Source: Ligustrum vulgare (lineage: Eukaryota; Streptophyta; Magnoliopsida; Lamiales; Oleaceae). From it: DNA of 64,000 nt. The position numbers were made by a program, and so were the translations under genes. Where the stretch lies: assembly GCA_963555705.1 (NCBI GenBank), contig OY743184.1, positions 21,922,859 to 21,986,858 of the forward strand. Reading direction: 5' to 3'. Under the pieces are notes generated by a model. It searched no databases and was not told where the DNA came from. It saw only the letters and a program-made list of their open reading frames with translations. The stretch's first letter is position 1; the number at the start of each line of letters is the position of its first letter. Positions 46,075 to 59,321 of the stretch are shown here, piece after piece.

Positions 46075-49005
46075 AGCGACATTAGATTAAAAAATCAAGT
46101 AATACACAAATTACTCCTTATGGAAGTCAGGCAGCCAGCAATAGATGAGATGTAGTTTGTAATTGATGGGAATATTATCAAATTTTCTATTCATGAGTTT
46201 TGTCTAGATAGTGGACTCAAGTACGATGGCGACGACAATACAAACATGTTCAAGATGGGTGGTAAATGTCGAATTAGAGAGAGGTACTTCAGGGAGATGA
46301 AAAGTGTCTACAGGAAGGATGTTAAGCATACAATTAAGAAACTCCCAGTGGACACACCAGATGAGGATGCTGTCAAAATTGGTATATTGTACTTGATATC
46401 GATCTTCCTTTTCACTTCCACACAACGCAAGGTTGTTACTGATGCAATGATGCGACTAGTCAACTCTCCTTATATGAACTCATTTCCATGGGGTAAGGAA
46501 CTCTTTCAGATAACCTTCAAATACCTTAAGAATACTCTAAGCAAAGCCCAGCCAAGCGGAGGTGATGCCAAGGGAATCCTAACCTATCGGCTGCACGGAT
46601 TTCCTCTCGCATTTCAAACGTAGAATATGAGTCGATCCCATCATTATCCAGAAGATTTTGCAGATGAGTTAGATACGGATCACCACACATTGTCAACTGG
46701 ACCAATGATGACAAAAGGGTATCGTCATCATCTTTGGAGAAGTTCCTCTTCGAGGTTGAGGAGGTACAACCTGCCCCATTTAAATGTGTTGCGAAATATA
46801 GTTCAACTTCATTTATAATCATCTGTCCTAAAAAAGCATATTAAACACAAAGTATTTCGTGAGCTACGAATGAACGCATTAATTTTTTGTCCATGCAGGT
46901 TGATGTTGTTCAAGTCAAACCTACCGAGCAGGAGAAACAAGCACCATACTACATTGGCTTATGTGGAAATGGAACACCGAACCTGCCCAACATGATGTAG
47001 CAGAGAAGCATATTTTGAAAGCTGAAAAAAAACAATTCAAATGAACCCGAGGCAAATAAGAGCTTAAATGCAGCGTTTTGTCCAACATCTAGTAAGCATT
47101 CTCCACATGAAACAGATATGAGAGAGGTTCGCTTGATCTTGGTCATTTCTACTATCATGATTACAACATACATATACATGCAAGTATCCATTTTTTTCCC
47201 TGCAGGCACACATTTTGAGATGATTGAGGATCTGAAGTATGAGATAGCTAAGATACGGGACAATCAAGTTCAGATATTGGAATACCAGAATGAGATCAAA
47301 TCTGAATTCAAACGAATAGAAGTTGATATTAACTCCAAGTTCCAAACGGTAATGGAAGCGTTAAGCAAGCAAAAATATGTGAGTCAGGATAATGACAAAG
47401 AACTTAGATCTCCCGTTCATTCAGAGACTCCTCTTTCTCTGAACAACAAGGTATTCCATTTTGGACCATTATCATTCAATAATGCAACATATTTCTGTCT
47501 CGCTTTTATAGAGAAAATGTACAAACACTAACCAAGATCATGCTACTGTTAACAGGTTCTAGCCAGCTTTGAGAAGTCAACCATCAATAACAGAGATGCA
47601 TGTGCATCGAATCCAAAAAATGGACTTGAGGCTGCCCAGATGTTGTCCTCAACTATAGAGAAAAATGTCAACTGAGGATTCTGGGAAGAATACCAATAGC
47701 CAAGGTGGTAACTTCGTTGAATAATTTATCTTCATAGCAGTTGGATTTTCACTATTTACGAGGTCACATGTATGTTTAATTGTATTTCCACCTCACGTAA
47801 TATAATTTTATTACATGTCGTTCTCAGGAAAGGAGAGTTATACCAAATACGACATGTTCCCATTTAAAATAGATATGTCCGACCCCGATGAAGATGACAT
47901 TGATGCGTTTGAGAATTGGTTTAGTGATGGGTACAAACTTGGACTCATGTAAGTTGATAAATAATTTTGAATACCCAATTTCATTTCATACGTGCAAATT
48001 AGAATATCAATTTATATTTGTAATACGAAATATTTCAACTTACAGAAAATTCAAGTTCCCACCAACGAAAGATGTAATCGTACCTCCATTTCAATTCGGC
48101 CCATATGTTATCGCATCGAGGACTTGGTGGCACGAGCTTCGGCAGTTGAACATTTACCTGAGGGATTCGGTAAGTTTTTAAATTCAATGCGATAAATTAT
48201 TTTTATGTATTATATACCTCTTTCAACACAGGAGTAATCAAGATTCACCTAATGCAACATCTGAACATCTGCTTCTAATACCTTCGGAAAATGCTAAGGT
48301 TCAGCATACTTAAATCTTTCAAGAACACTACGACTGAGTCATTCTTTGGATCTTTGGTTCGAGGTGCATACTGAACATGCATGGAGGATCGACATGCAAT
48401 TTCAAATTTCAAATCCCTGCTTGACATATCCAGAGGTGATTATATTCATTGCAACACAAGCTGGTCAGAAGTGGACCATGTCCTCATGCCGATAACGATG
48501 GAGAAGAAAGCACATTGGATTTTAGCACACTTCAACATCAATTAGAGAACATTATATTTCCACAACCCGAGCCGACTGACTGTTAGAGACCGAGTCGTGA
48601 TTACGGACATGGATGCTTTTGCATATGTTCTCCCTTGCATAATGATGAAGTTAAACTTCTGGGAACATAGCGCATTGCTCCCTGACCAACGCATCCATCC
48701 ACTTGATGTGAAGATCATGACTGACATCCATCAAGACGAATACGGGTAAGCAAACATTTAAATCTATTATGGCTGAATGTGCTACCTGAAATGGTATATG
48801 TGTCCAATAAAACTCATTACATTATCTTCGTCAGTACCTAATTCAACATCACATAATAATGCAGCCATGATTGTGGAGTGTTTGTCATCAATTATGCATA
48901 ATCTATAATCCGATAGGAGACATGTATCATGACCCAGAAATTCAATCCTAGCAATTATAGATTGAAGTTAGTCGTCCAGCTATACAAGCACGCTTGCGAG
49001 TAGAT
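45935..49005 (+). pseudogene. Transposon-borne ULP1-like SUMO protease (DUF1985 + C48)
   Basis: The N-terminal part matches the DUF1985 module: LSETQKELFRSTCF, HFLQLSD, IHKLLLMEVRQPAIDEM, then KIGILYLISIFLFTSTQRKV, SFPWGKELFQITFKYL and YRLHGFPLAFQ (46246-46623). A coiled-coil exon follows (47204-47450, FEMIEDLKYEIAKIRDNQ). Exons at 47876-48170 include FKFPPTKDVIVPPFQFGPYV. The C-terminal Ulp1 (C48) part has the catalytic His in KAHWILAHFN (about 48513), an Asn where Asp is expected in LYFHNPSR, and the Cys in HDCGVFVINYA (48865-48897). Nonsense codons at 46153 and 48543 and a 70-bp duplication disrupt it. Such genes travel in Kaonashi-type Mutator-like elements. Confidence 0.8.
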
Positions 49006-50093
49006 AATTGAGGGATATGAAACGGACTATGATGATGTGCCACACAGCGTCAGGAGGCAAAGGAACCTAAGTGAATCCAAGCTTGTTTAGTTTGAACCAC
49101 AATATTGGGCTCCAGAATCTGTATTGCAGGCTGCAATTTTATGGTCTATCGGTGCTAAATTATTATTTTTGATGTAAAAAAATTTGTCAAGGCATCTTAT
49201 CAGGTTCTCTTTTGTTGGCAATGTTTATGTCACTCTATTGAATATTATTAAATAAAGCATCGAGTTTTATTTACTCTGTGATGTGAAATTATGTTTGTGA
49301 ATTTCGTGCAACGGTGATGTATATGTCCGTCAGAAAAGAAAAGGGAGGGTTAATTTCGATTTTTTTGCTTTCATTCATTGTTAAGATGAGATATCCTTAT
49401 CTCTATCTCCCACTAAGATGGGAAATTAACAACCACTAAATCTAGTAAGCGGGATCAAGAAGTTATCGAAAATTTTCTCTAAGAATTTCGTTCGGGGGAC
49501 GAGTAGAATCTCTTCATCACATGAAATATCTTGAAATTTATGTAAAATTGGTAAGTGTACACGTAATAAGTCATGGATCTTGTGTAGTCAGTTGGTTTCC
49601 TTCAATTTAGTCCAATACAAGTACAGGAGAATTTGATCACGTGCTTAGGCACATGTCATGTGATTCGCTCAATCTTTTTATAGGGATTCATTTTAGTTGA
49701 AATGCGGTGACAATGAAGTTTGAGATAACTTGTCTAATATGATATACACGCTGTAGTGCAAGATCATACGAATGATTCCCTGGAAAAAAGGATCCCTTCA
49801 TTGCCTTAGTAAAATTAGCATCAAGAGACAAAAATTAATGATAAGAAATATAAAATATTAACTAAACCAAAGCCATATATTTGTTTCAAATCAATAAAAA
49901 TAATTTATTCTAGAATTCAATAATGCAATGGATCATGAAATACGATCCACAGAATGAACGACAAAGATAAGTTAAAACCCTCGACACTAACATCAGAAAA
50001 TAGCACAACTTGACTTCTTCTAAAACCAAGGCATTGAACATTACATCATATAGTTTGGAGATGCCTGCACCCCAATATGAACTTGCTCGCACT
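49006..50093. other. Spacer between convergent transposon genes
   Basis: No open frame of note. It should contain the two 3' ends and polyadenylation sites of the facing genes. Confidence 0.5.
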
Positions 50094-52751
50094 TCACGTG
50101 TCAGATGTTGGCCCTCTTTTACGTTTCCCCAAAAGATAAGTTGGCATTGGTTGCTTACATGTTCTCCTGTTGTGACCTCGTCCGCGGCACCTCCCACATA
50201 TTGTGGCTTGCGACCCCTCTACCCTAGCCCTTCTTCTTGTCGTCTTAGGCCTACCCGGTAGCCTCTTAGATTTAGGTGGAAATATATCACCACCAATCTG
50301 ACATTTCTCCACCATCCATTACGAAGAATCACCAAGTGGAGTGACACATCCAACGTATGATGCTACGTAGCTTATATGGTTGATCACGTGATGTGGACCG
50401 GGATCGCGTCATCACGTCTATCCCCAATGACGGCCAAAGCATGTTCACACGGCAATCCATCTAACTGGAAATTATTGCACGAGCAAGTCATCTCTTTCAA
50501 ATCCACAACGTGCTGCCTCTTCTCGTTGGAAACTTGGTAAATATGCTCGTTTGACGCCGACACCTAATTGAGAAGTAATTGGTTGTTGCAAAAAAGAATT
50601 AAGTGGGGGAATTGAATGCAATCCGTTTGAAAATATGAAGAAAATAAATTGAAGCCACGATGATATTTTTATTTACACTGGAACAATTATTTGTTTACGG
50701 CTAATGACTAAATACTTGATTAACTAAATAGAAAGTACCTTAATTTTCAACAACTTCTTGGCATTTGCTCTTAACAAGGTTTCTGACTTCGACGTCAGCC
50801 GTGTGAAGGTGCCCTGTGCAAGTGATCTATTCATAGAAAACCAATTTTGTATTATGTGCCTCAATGATTCGAACAAGTAGTCAATAGGACAATGCTTGAC
50901 GGATTTCGTGACTGCATTAACTGACTCAACGATATTCGATGTCATAGCAGAAAACCTATTGACAGGTGAATACGATCTCGCCCATTTGTGGAATCCTATG
51001 TCATCCTGTAACATAGAGAAATTAGGATAAATGCTACATCATATATAAATTTGATAAATATTTCGTCCATCTACACAAGAATACTCAAGAATTTTTTTAG
51101 GACTTCTAATGCAAACATACAGTGCTAACCTAAAATAAAGCTATAAATTACATTTTCAATGGATGGTGTATACCATCACAATGCAACGCACACCACTGGT
51201 TAGAACTATAATAATTATTAAAAATCTGCTGACAGGGTTAGAATATTACCAGGTCTCTTCTTATACCGATCTTAATCTGATTTAACTGTTTCATATGATA
51301 CTCAAAATCATTCTTGGTGTACACCCTCGCAGCTGCGTTAAAAGGCTTAGCAATATCCCTAGTACAATTACCATAACTAGTTCTCAGATTTTGTAGAATA
51401 TGGCGGGCACAAAATCCCTGATGCACGCTAGGGTAAACCTCACGAACAGCGTGCTCAATGCTCCCATGACGGTCAGACACAAAACACATTTCATCCATCA
51501 CCCGTAAGCTTCTTTGAATAGCCTAAGGAACCAACCCCATGAGTCATTGTTCTCAGAATCTCCAACATCAAATGCTAATATGTATATCGAATTATTAGCA
51601 TCTTGCGTACAAGCAGTTAACAGGCTACCATCGAATTTACCCGTCAAGAAAGTCGCGTCAATAACCATTACGGGTTTGCAATTTCCCCACCCTTCAATCG
51701 ATGCACCTAGCGCCATGAATGCATATTTGAAATGTCCATCCGTGTCCATCTCAATACTAGTCTTCGAACCTGGGTTCTTCACCTCCAACTCTCTGAAATA
51801 CAAGGGCAATCTTCCATAGGCATTTCTTGGGTCTCCTATTAACTCCTCCAAAGCATATTCTCTCGCTCTCCAAGCCTTTCCATATTTCAAAGTCAACCTA
51901 TAATTTGATGCAATGTCATTCATGATATCGATTGGGGTGTATATCGTTCTGGTAGAGGTATATTTGTGCTTCATGAATTCGCCAACTAGAGCACTTTTAG
52001 TTTGCACATGATCCCTAATTACACAGTCCATTGCGCATGTATGTCCATTACGAATATAGCGAATTTTGAACATATTAGTCTGCCCAACCCTCAATCCCCT
52101 CAACCTCCAGTTGCATCCTTCAGCTTTACAAACTAGTACGTACTCGCTAACGTCAGACTTGTATACCACAAATTCAAAGTTATTCTTAATGACATACAAT
52201 GCAAATGTGTCCTTCATCAACTTCTTATACCTGAATATTTTTTTTTCAGCTACAGCATCAACGCTTGCCTCTATGATAACATTATATTCCACATCGCTTT
52301 CTTCAACATCCTGTTGCATCTCTGTCATATCAACTGTGGCTGCAAATTCATTAATCGACGGGAGGTATTTAGAGCATTTCGTCAGATCAAGACTAGGTCC
52401 TACATCCTCTAGAAAAATACATTCTTGTGAATTGTGTAGATCAATGCACCCGCTTGTATCAAACATAGCTTCCTTATCTGTACGTTCGACAACAGTGCAT
52501 AGTGCATAAGCCTTTATACTTGGATCCTTTCTTTTCAATTCCATGTAGTTGAGTAAGGAACTATCGTTCATAATCCTCACGGGGGCCATATCACCGCCAA
52601 CATCACAATCTATCCTCAAATGTGATTTTCTGTTGTCGATATTAATCTCTTGAGATATCATTCCAACTAGCTCCAAATACTTGCAACCTTTTGGTAAGAG
52701 TATTTCCAAAGTTTCGGTGTTGTATTTCACAAATATGTTCAGGCAGTCCAT
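50094..52751 (-). pseudogene. MURA-like Mutator transposase
   Basis: The first exon (52751 to about 51500, 417 residues) has the MuDR N-terminal region, a WRLRGLRVG/YIRNGHTC zinc-binding block, and the start of the DDE domain: KPVMVIDATFLTGKFDGSLL, ILAFDVGDSENNDSWGWFLR. A one-base deletion at about 51500 (GGGTGATGGATG) shifts into EMCFVSDRHGSIEHAVREVY, which carries the second catalytic Asp (CFVSDRH) and ARHILQNL. After an intron, GFHKWARSYSPVNRFSAMTS, NIVESVNAV (about 50741-51004). The last exon has the SWIM zinc finger (MTCSCNNFQ..LPCEHALAV, about 50440-50520) and a knuckle CGRCRGRGHNRRTC near 50180. A possible in-frame stop near 50395 adds damage. Confidence 0.88.
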
Positions 52752-52857
52752 TACCTACAACCATTGCATGTAATTGTCATTTAAAGATAAGAAATATGGT
52801 GTGATCAAGATGAAATATAAAACTCGATCAATAAATAATTTTTTAGACATCATCCGC

Positions 52858-53655
52858 TGATAAGATTCGAAGTGCAGAAGAAACGTCGAAAAGTTCCAAA
52901 CTCAGGTTGTGGTTGGACGGATGAATCATGACCCGATATTCACGACGCGATGGCTCGATGATGCGGAATAAAGAACCATGAATTTCGAAACGCCACAAGG
53001 ATTTGCTCAATCTCCTTGATAAGTTTCTGATTTGAACGCCACAAATATTCTAGCAAATATTTGATAAGTTTGATATTTGAACGCCATAAGAAATATTCTT
53101 GATAAGTTCAAAAACATAGGAATCCACCTATATCTTTTATTGAATCCTCATTAAAAATTGTTTATATCAAAATCAAGTATGAATTACAATGAATGGAAAA
53201 AGCGTATAAATAAGCAAACAAAAACCTTAGCCACTAATTGACTCAAAATAGAATTCTAATTAAACTAAATTAGCTAAAATAACTAAAATTGGAAAAAGGA
53301 AATAAAATAATCAAGATCCTGCGAAATTTGATCCGCTCCTTAATTACGTCCGTAAGCCCCTCTCGGGTCCAAAGTTGATACCGCAGTTACGGCCGTGACG
53401 AATTTGCTTACGGCCGTAAGTCACTCGCTGATGAAGAGTTACGGCCATGACTTCATTATTTACGGCTGTAAGTGTAAAATCTTGGAATTCTGCATTTTAA
53501 CCCGAGACTGGATTACGGCCGTGATAATCTTGACATTACGGCCGTAAGTAAAAAATTGATCCTTTTTGCCTCGTTTTGCTCCAACTTGGCTTGAATTGTA
53601 GATTTTTCAGTCAAGCCTGCTATGACTCCGATTTTCGAGGGTCCGGAACACATCA
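52858..53655 (-). repeat. 3' LTR of Ty3 element 2
   Basis: Begins TGATAAGATTCGAAG on the plus strand. It carries seven CGG palindromes and a TATTTATAC TATA-like box on the minus strand near 53211. Confidence 0.9.
53344..53547 (-). promoter_or_regulatory. Paired TTACGGCCGTAA palindromes in U3
   Basis: Copies start at 53344, 53387, 53408, 53439, 53460, 53513 and 53536. Pair spacing is 21, 21 and 23 bp; pair starts are 52 and 74 bp apart, as in the element at 8742-11745. The second LTR has the same array at about 55776-55981. Confidence 0.75.
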
Positions 53656-54014
53656 TACCCTCCTTCTTTAAGATGATTCGTCCCGAATCATAGCTTTGTT
53701 CCTGTTGTTTCACTTCACCTCCTGGATCAAACGGAAAATTCTTGCTTCCATGCCAGTGGGATGACCAATAGTATCTTGTAACTTGGGTTACATGAATGGA
53801 TTGAAGCACGAGCTTGAATTGCCATGATTGGTGTGACTCAAGCTCCCAAGTGTAAGAAACCTGCAAGAAAGAATTAAATAGAACGGGGAGGGAAATGTTA
53901 GGTTCATGAGGTACAAGGTATGGATCCTTGTATTCATGAATTATCACCGTCAATTCCACCTTTTGAATCATGAGGCCCTTCTCTTCACCTCGTTCTCCTT
54001 TTGCAACTTCTTGC

Positions 54015-54836
54015 TCACCCCCCCCCCTCTATCTCTTTTCTCTCAAGCTCGGTTACTTCCTCTAACTCAAGATTTTTTAGCTCATCCACCTCTTCAAAAA
54101 AATTTCTTTCAAATTCAACCACATCTTTTACCCCCACATTCGTATCACCATGTTCGCACACTACCTCGTCACTATCCAAATGTGGATTTACCAATTCAAA
54201 ACCCAAATTTTGAACTTCTACCCCAACTTCTAATTCATTCCCCTCATTATCAACAATTTCATTCTTAATCATTTCCTCGCTACCCAACTCCACCTTCTCC
54301 TCATCAAATTTTGGAGTTTGTTTATTTATTTTTAATTTCAACTCTCCCTCCTTCTTATCAATATCCTTATCCTCACAATGCCTCCTATTACACCACTTTT
54401 CACTCTCCTTCCTTACCCTCCGTGAATCTTCTAGTGCTTCCTCTAATGTCAACCCATATAGTACGCATGTTTTCCCTTTCTTAAGGAATTTGTATATGTG
54501 CATACTCTTATCATAAACAGCCTCCCTCCTATGTCTCCAAGGTTTTCCAAATAAAATATGACAAGATTTCAATGGCACTACATCGCACCATACATCCTCA
54601 CTATGCATTCCCTGGGTGATAGGCATTAGAACTTGTTTGGTTACTTTGAAATTCCCAAACTCCCTCATCCACGTCATCCTATAAGGTTTATAGTGTGGTT
54701 CTAGGGGCAATCCTAATTTTTCAACCACGGTACTACTAATGAAATTAGTAAAGCACGTTCCATCAATCGCCAAACTGCATCCCTTATGATCCACATAACA
54801 TCTAGTTTGTAATAAAAAGCTCGGATCATAATCCAT
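54015..54836 (-). CDS. Retropepsin-like protein with acidic tail (Ty3 element 2)
   Basis: A 273-residue open frame beginning MDYDPSFLLQTRCYVDHKGC. It has the retropepsin-like region of plant Ty3 polyproteins: CSLAIDGTCFTNFISSTVVE, KLGLPLEPHYKPYRMTWMRE, VTKQVLMPITQG, WCDVVPLKSCHILFGKPWRH. The active-site D-[ST]-G is D-G-T. After residue 140 come about 130 residues dominated by Glu, Asp and Lys, not known from the family as a domain. No RT or integrase follows. The frame is open, so it could be expressed; whether the protein is catalytic is doubtful. Confidence 0.7.
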   Translation of the reverse strand: MDYDPSFLLQTRCYVDHKGCSLAIDGTCFTNFISSTVVEKLGLPLEPHYKPYRMTWMREFGNFKVTKQVLMPITQGMHSEDVWCDVVPLKSCHILFGKPWRHRREAVYDKSMHIYKFLKKGKTCVLYGLTLEEALEDSRRVRKESEKWCNRRHCEDKDIDKKEGELKLKINKQTPKFDEEKVELGSEEMIKNEIVDNEGNELEVGVEVQNLGFELVNPHLDSDEVVCEHGDTNVGVKDVVEFERNFFEEVDELKNLELEEVTELERKEIEGGG

Positions 54837-55308
54837 TCCTTATGTGACGTTAAAAAAAATTCAAGAATGAAGAGGATTTAGACATCAAATAGCAAGAACG
54901 ACTTTTATTGACTTCGAAGGAAATGAATACCAAGAATTTTAAAGAAACTCAAGAAAGTGGTTCTTGAATCTTGGAATGACTTTTTTTTTTTTTTTAGAAT
55001 AATGAATTTTCGGAATTAAATAATAATAAAAAAATATTTTTTTTAAATAAATCCGAAAATTCGACACGAACACAACAAAACAAACGGAACAGGATTTGGA
55101 TAAGAATTGAACAAAATAAACACTTTTGAATTTTTGTCGAGTTTTTATATGGATCAAACTGGAAAAAAAATTACTGGCACGAAGAACACTCAAGAAAAGA
55201 AAGACTCAACAACAAGATATGGATAATTCTTATGACAGACTCGATGATAAACATAAGAATTAAACTGGATAGAAAAACCTGAATTCAGAGTCCAGCTCTG
55301 ATACCAGA

Positions 55309-56088
55309 TGAGATTCGAAGCGCGGAAGAAACGCCGGAAAGTTCCAAACTCAGGTTGTGGTTGGACGGATGAATCATGACCCGATATTCACGACGCGATG
55401 GCTCGACGATGCAGAATAAAGAACCACGACTTTCGAAACGCCACAAGGATTTTCCCAATCTCCTTGATAAGTCTCTGATTTCAACGTCACAAATATTCTA
55501 GAAAATATTTGATAAGTTCGATATTTGAACGCCACAAGAAATATTCTTGATAAGTTCGAAAACATAGGAATCCACCTATATCTTTTATTAAATCCTCAAT
55601 AAAAACTGTTTATATCAAAATCAAGTATGAATTACAATGAATGGAAAAGCGTATGAATAAGCAAACAAAAACCCTAGCCACTAATTGACTCAAAATAGAA
55701 TTATAATTAAACTAAAATAGCTAAAATAACTAAAATAAAATAATCAAGATCCTGCGAAATTTGATCCGCTCTTTAGTTACGGCCGTAAGCCCCTCTCGGG
55801 TCCAAAGTTGATACCGCAGTCACGGCCGTGACGAATTCGCTTACAGCCGTAAGTCGCTCGCTGATGAAGAGTTACGGCCATGACTTCATTATTTACGGCT
55901 GTAAGTGTAAAATCTTGGAATTCTGCATTTTAACCCGAGACTGGATTACGGCCGTGATAATCTTGACATTACGGTCGTAAGTACACAATTGACCCTTTTT
56001 GCCTCGTTTTGCTCCAACTTGGCTTGAATTGTAGATTTTTTCGTCAAGCCTGCTATGACTCCGATTGTCGAGGGTCCGGAACACATCA
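55309..56088 (-). repeat. 5' LTR of Ty3 element 2
   Basis: 780 bp; begins TGAGATTCGAAGC on the plus strand. Very similar to 52858-53655 with a few substitutions and small indels. Confidence 0.9.
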
Positions 56089-56093
56089 TCCGC

Positions 56094-57140
56094 ATTCTTG
56101 TGCAAGCTTATCATATCTTGGGCCACACATTCAAGTGTGTAAATAGAAATCGAGATTCAACCTAATAATAGATTACTGTGTGTTGGATATACCTCGGACA
56201 TCAAAACTAATTTTTATCTTCCATATGTTTCTGTCATCAATATGAACTCGGAATGTGTGATCTCTACACATGAAATATCTGGGGATCAAAGTAGCGAAAC
56301 ACATGTTCATGTGATAAACAAAGAGATACAGCAATGTGACAACATGATTGAAATCACACCCCAGTAACCAGGTTCAATAAATCAATGATGACAGAAGAAT
56401 GAGGTATCCAACTCATGAGCATTGACACAACATACAACATAGTTTGGCATTGTTAAAACCTTAAAGCACTCTATTGCAATCTAAAAAAGGGGGAGTATAT
56501 AGCTCAAAATAACGAAATATTATATTGGATTGGTTGGTACCAGATTACACATGTAACATCTGCTCATTTATGTAAGTTAGAGAGCAAATCAAAATTAAGC
56601 AACATCAATCAATGATTTATCTAGAATTTTATATAACCCCTTCAATAAATGCATTACAAACCATCACCAGATTGGACACAACATCAACAACAGAATTGAA
56701 ATGGAGATGATCAACAGAGGCTCGCAACTTACCCGGATGAATTCAACTGAATTGAAATGGAGATGATCAGTAGAGTGATTTCAAGGAGGTGAATTGCGTC
56801 TTCTTCAAATGTACCAAGTGGATCTTTTTCGTCAAAGATTGTAATCGAAATACATTTTACAAGCATGTATATTTCGTAATTATCGGAGCAGATCCACATA
56901 AGGAAAAAATGGTGCGTGATATTGGGCATTTGAAGTCAGATGTCAGTTACGAAAGCTAAATTTAGGAAGTTGGGCAGACAGTACATATGGAATAGCTTTA
57001 TGAATTACCCAGTATTTTATGTAATTTCATAATATTGTTGTATTTCTTAAATTATTATTTATTTTACATGCAGTTACCATTTTTTCCCTTACCATTTTGA
57101 CGAAATTGACAGACCACGGCTGTTTTCAGATTTTAGTACG
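56094..57140. other. Right flank of the Mutator-like element
   Basis: This continues the sequence left of 52853 and should hold the MURA promoter and the right border of the element. No terminal inverted repeat matching 43-44 kb was recognised. Confidence 0.4.
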
Positions 57141-57148
57141 GGTAAAAT

Positions 57149-57837
57149 TAGGGGAGTAAACGGTTCGATTTGGACGGTTTTTGATAATTTTTCAAACCAA
57201 ACTATTTTTTTGCGATTTGGTACGGGTTCAAACCACAGTTTACAAATGAAATTAATCAAAAAAAAATTAAACCACAACTAGTCATGAAAATCATATAAAA
57301 TCTTGTTAAGAGGTTTTTCACTAGTATAACATAGTAACATACTGTGATGAAGTTTATAGATAAGTTACACATTAATTAGAAACAAAACATCAAGAAGATT
57401 ACTGTCGAAAAGAAACTTGATTTGGATTAGTAGAAATGTGTGTCAAATTTGAAATTGAATTTACTCTTTTTACTAAATTTGGAAAATAGTGAAAAGAATA
57501 AATTAAAATGTTTTCAATTTAATCACATTCATACGCCTTCATTTAAAATGAAGGTAGAATCAAAATGTTTTAATGTTCATTGTCCACAGCAATATAGCAT
57601 GACGATAGTACTAAAAAAAATTTCCAACAAAATGACAAATCATACATGAATCAAAATGACAAAAATGAATTTTGCAGGTTGGCTGTTTGAAACGGGTTAT
57701 GAAAAGTGAAACCTAAACCAAACCATTTAAAAGCGGTTCGGTTTGGGTCAAAACCAAAACATTGACGGGTCCGCGTGGACCCAAACCAACGGTTTCAATT
57801 CGATTTAGCGGTTTGACGGTTTAAATTTACAGCCCTA
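57149..57837. mobile_element. hAT MITE, 689 bp
   Basis: Ends TAGGGGAGTAAACGG and TTTACAGCCCTA form short inverted repeats; flanks GGTAAAAT and GGTACAAT (57141-57148, 57838-57845) are an 8-bp duplication with one change. Subterminal AACGGTTCG/CGGTTTGG blocks are typical of this MITE type. Confidence 0.75.
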
Positions 57838-57845
57838 GGTACAAT

Positions 57846-59313
57846 ACATAAATAAGGTGATAAGAAATGTAAAATTTAAAATTGATAAAATAGTTTTCAA
57901 ATTTCAAAAATCAGGTTATAATTAAAATTAATTAATTAAAAATATTTTATTAATTATATATATTAAGGTCATAATATTGTATAATTTCACACCACAGAAC
58001 ACAAATTTTTTAGGTCACAAATTATCAAACTAACGTGTCACAAATCAAACTTATTTCTATACAATTTTTTTAAAGTAACAATTGATTTCAAAATTACAAC
58101 TCATCAAATTAGATCACAATTTTCATATTTTAGATCACAATTATTTTATTTCTACATCACAACTTATTAATTATTAGATCATAGATTTTTTTTTTCTTTG
58201 GGTATCAAAATATCATGTCACAATGAGACACCTCACTTCGTTGCCACCATTGTCTCAACGACACCACAACCACGAGGTATACTCAAAATGCAATTAACTC
58301 GTATTCACATGTAACACCACCACCACCACCACCACCACCGATCCACCTTCACAAAAACAAATCAAAAATAAATTTCATAACCACAAACTCTAACAATACC
58401 TACAACACCGCCAATTTGGATCCACATCACATGTTGCTATTGCGAGAGAAGTGGGTCTAGATTTGGTAAATCGTTTATAAACGGTTGTTTATAAATATTG
58501 TTTATAAATAATGAAGTTTAATATTTCGTTGATCCATTTTTTTTTTTAAAGTAAAAATTTTTGGACGATATTCTTTGATCAATCAAAATTATTGACTTTT
58601 TAGAAATTGTCCAATGAAATATTCACACGCCATTTGTAAACAAAATGTACACCAAAAAAAAAAGGCTTTTTTAATTTCCATGAAATACTCATCCTCTTTT
58701 GACCAGGGAAAGTATTAAATTGGCCTTTAAAAAAAAAATATTAAATTGGTCCAGCATTGAATCGAAAAAGTAAAAGGTCAAAAATCAAAAGTTCAACCCT
58801 ATTTGACAAAAAAGTTAAAATAGAAAAGGATTTATTTATTAGTAAAATATATCATTTTTAATTCATATTAATAACAAATATTATTAACGCCTCAAAAACT
58901 AAAAATAATCTGTCCAAATGTTTTGCCTTAATATGAAACAAAAAAATGTCTTCGGCGGGTAGAAAAAATAAATTATTTGCCAGCAAAATGAAGATTGACT
59001 TGATATGAAGTTAAGAAAAATGAGTTTATTTGTATTAGGACTTAAAGTTCTATTTTAAAATGTCAACCTATTAAGAAGAGTAATTACTCAAAAACTAATA
59101 AGTTGGTCCCTGATTTCATTTTTATTAGATTGGAATTATCCTTTATGTGTCACAACAAAATGGTGACTTGTTTGAGTAAACAATTCTTGAAATTTGGGTG
59201 CATTTTTTAGTTTTAATCGGATTAAATTGTCCGTTGAAGCTTAGTGAACTTTGATCATTCCATATTAAAACTTGTTGCTCCATCTTAAAATATCAATTTT
59301 TATTAAGAGAAGT
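57846..59313. other. AT-rich DNA, no gene seen
   Basis: No long open frame. A short (CAC)n run lies at about 58314-58340. Confidence 0.45.
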
Positions 59314-59321
59314 CATTCAAG

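Larger units (their letters stand above)
52858..56088 (-). mobile_element. Non-autonomous Ty3 LTR element 2, complete ends
   Basis: LTRs 52858-53655 (798 bp) and 55309-56088 (780 bp) both end GGTCCGGAACACATCA on the plus strand. The target duplication TCCGC is perfect (52853-52857, 56089-56093). On the minus strand the primer site TGGTATCAGAGCTGG follows the 5' LTR after two bases (55292-55306), and the purine tract AAAGAAGGAGGGTA precedes the 3' LTR. Only a retropepsin-like frame is encoded. It inserted about 100 bp upstream of the MURA start codon. Confidence 0.93.

Noticed and set aside
54001..54268. Plus-strand Ser/Pro-rich frames
   Set aside because: Antisense shadow of the acidic tail of the retropepsin-like protein on the minus strand.
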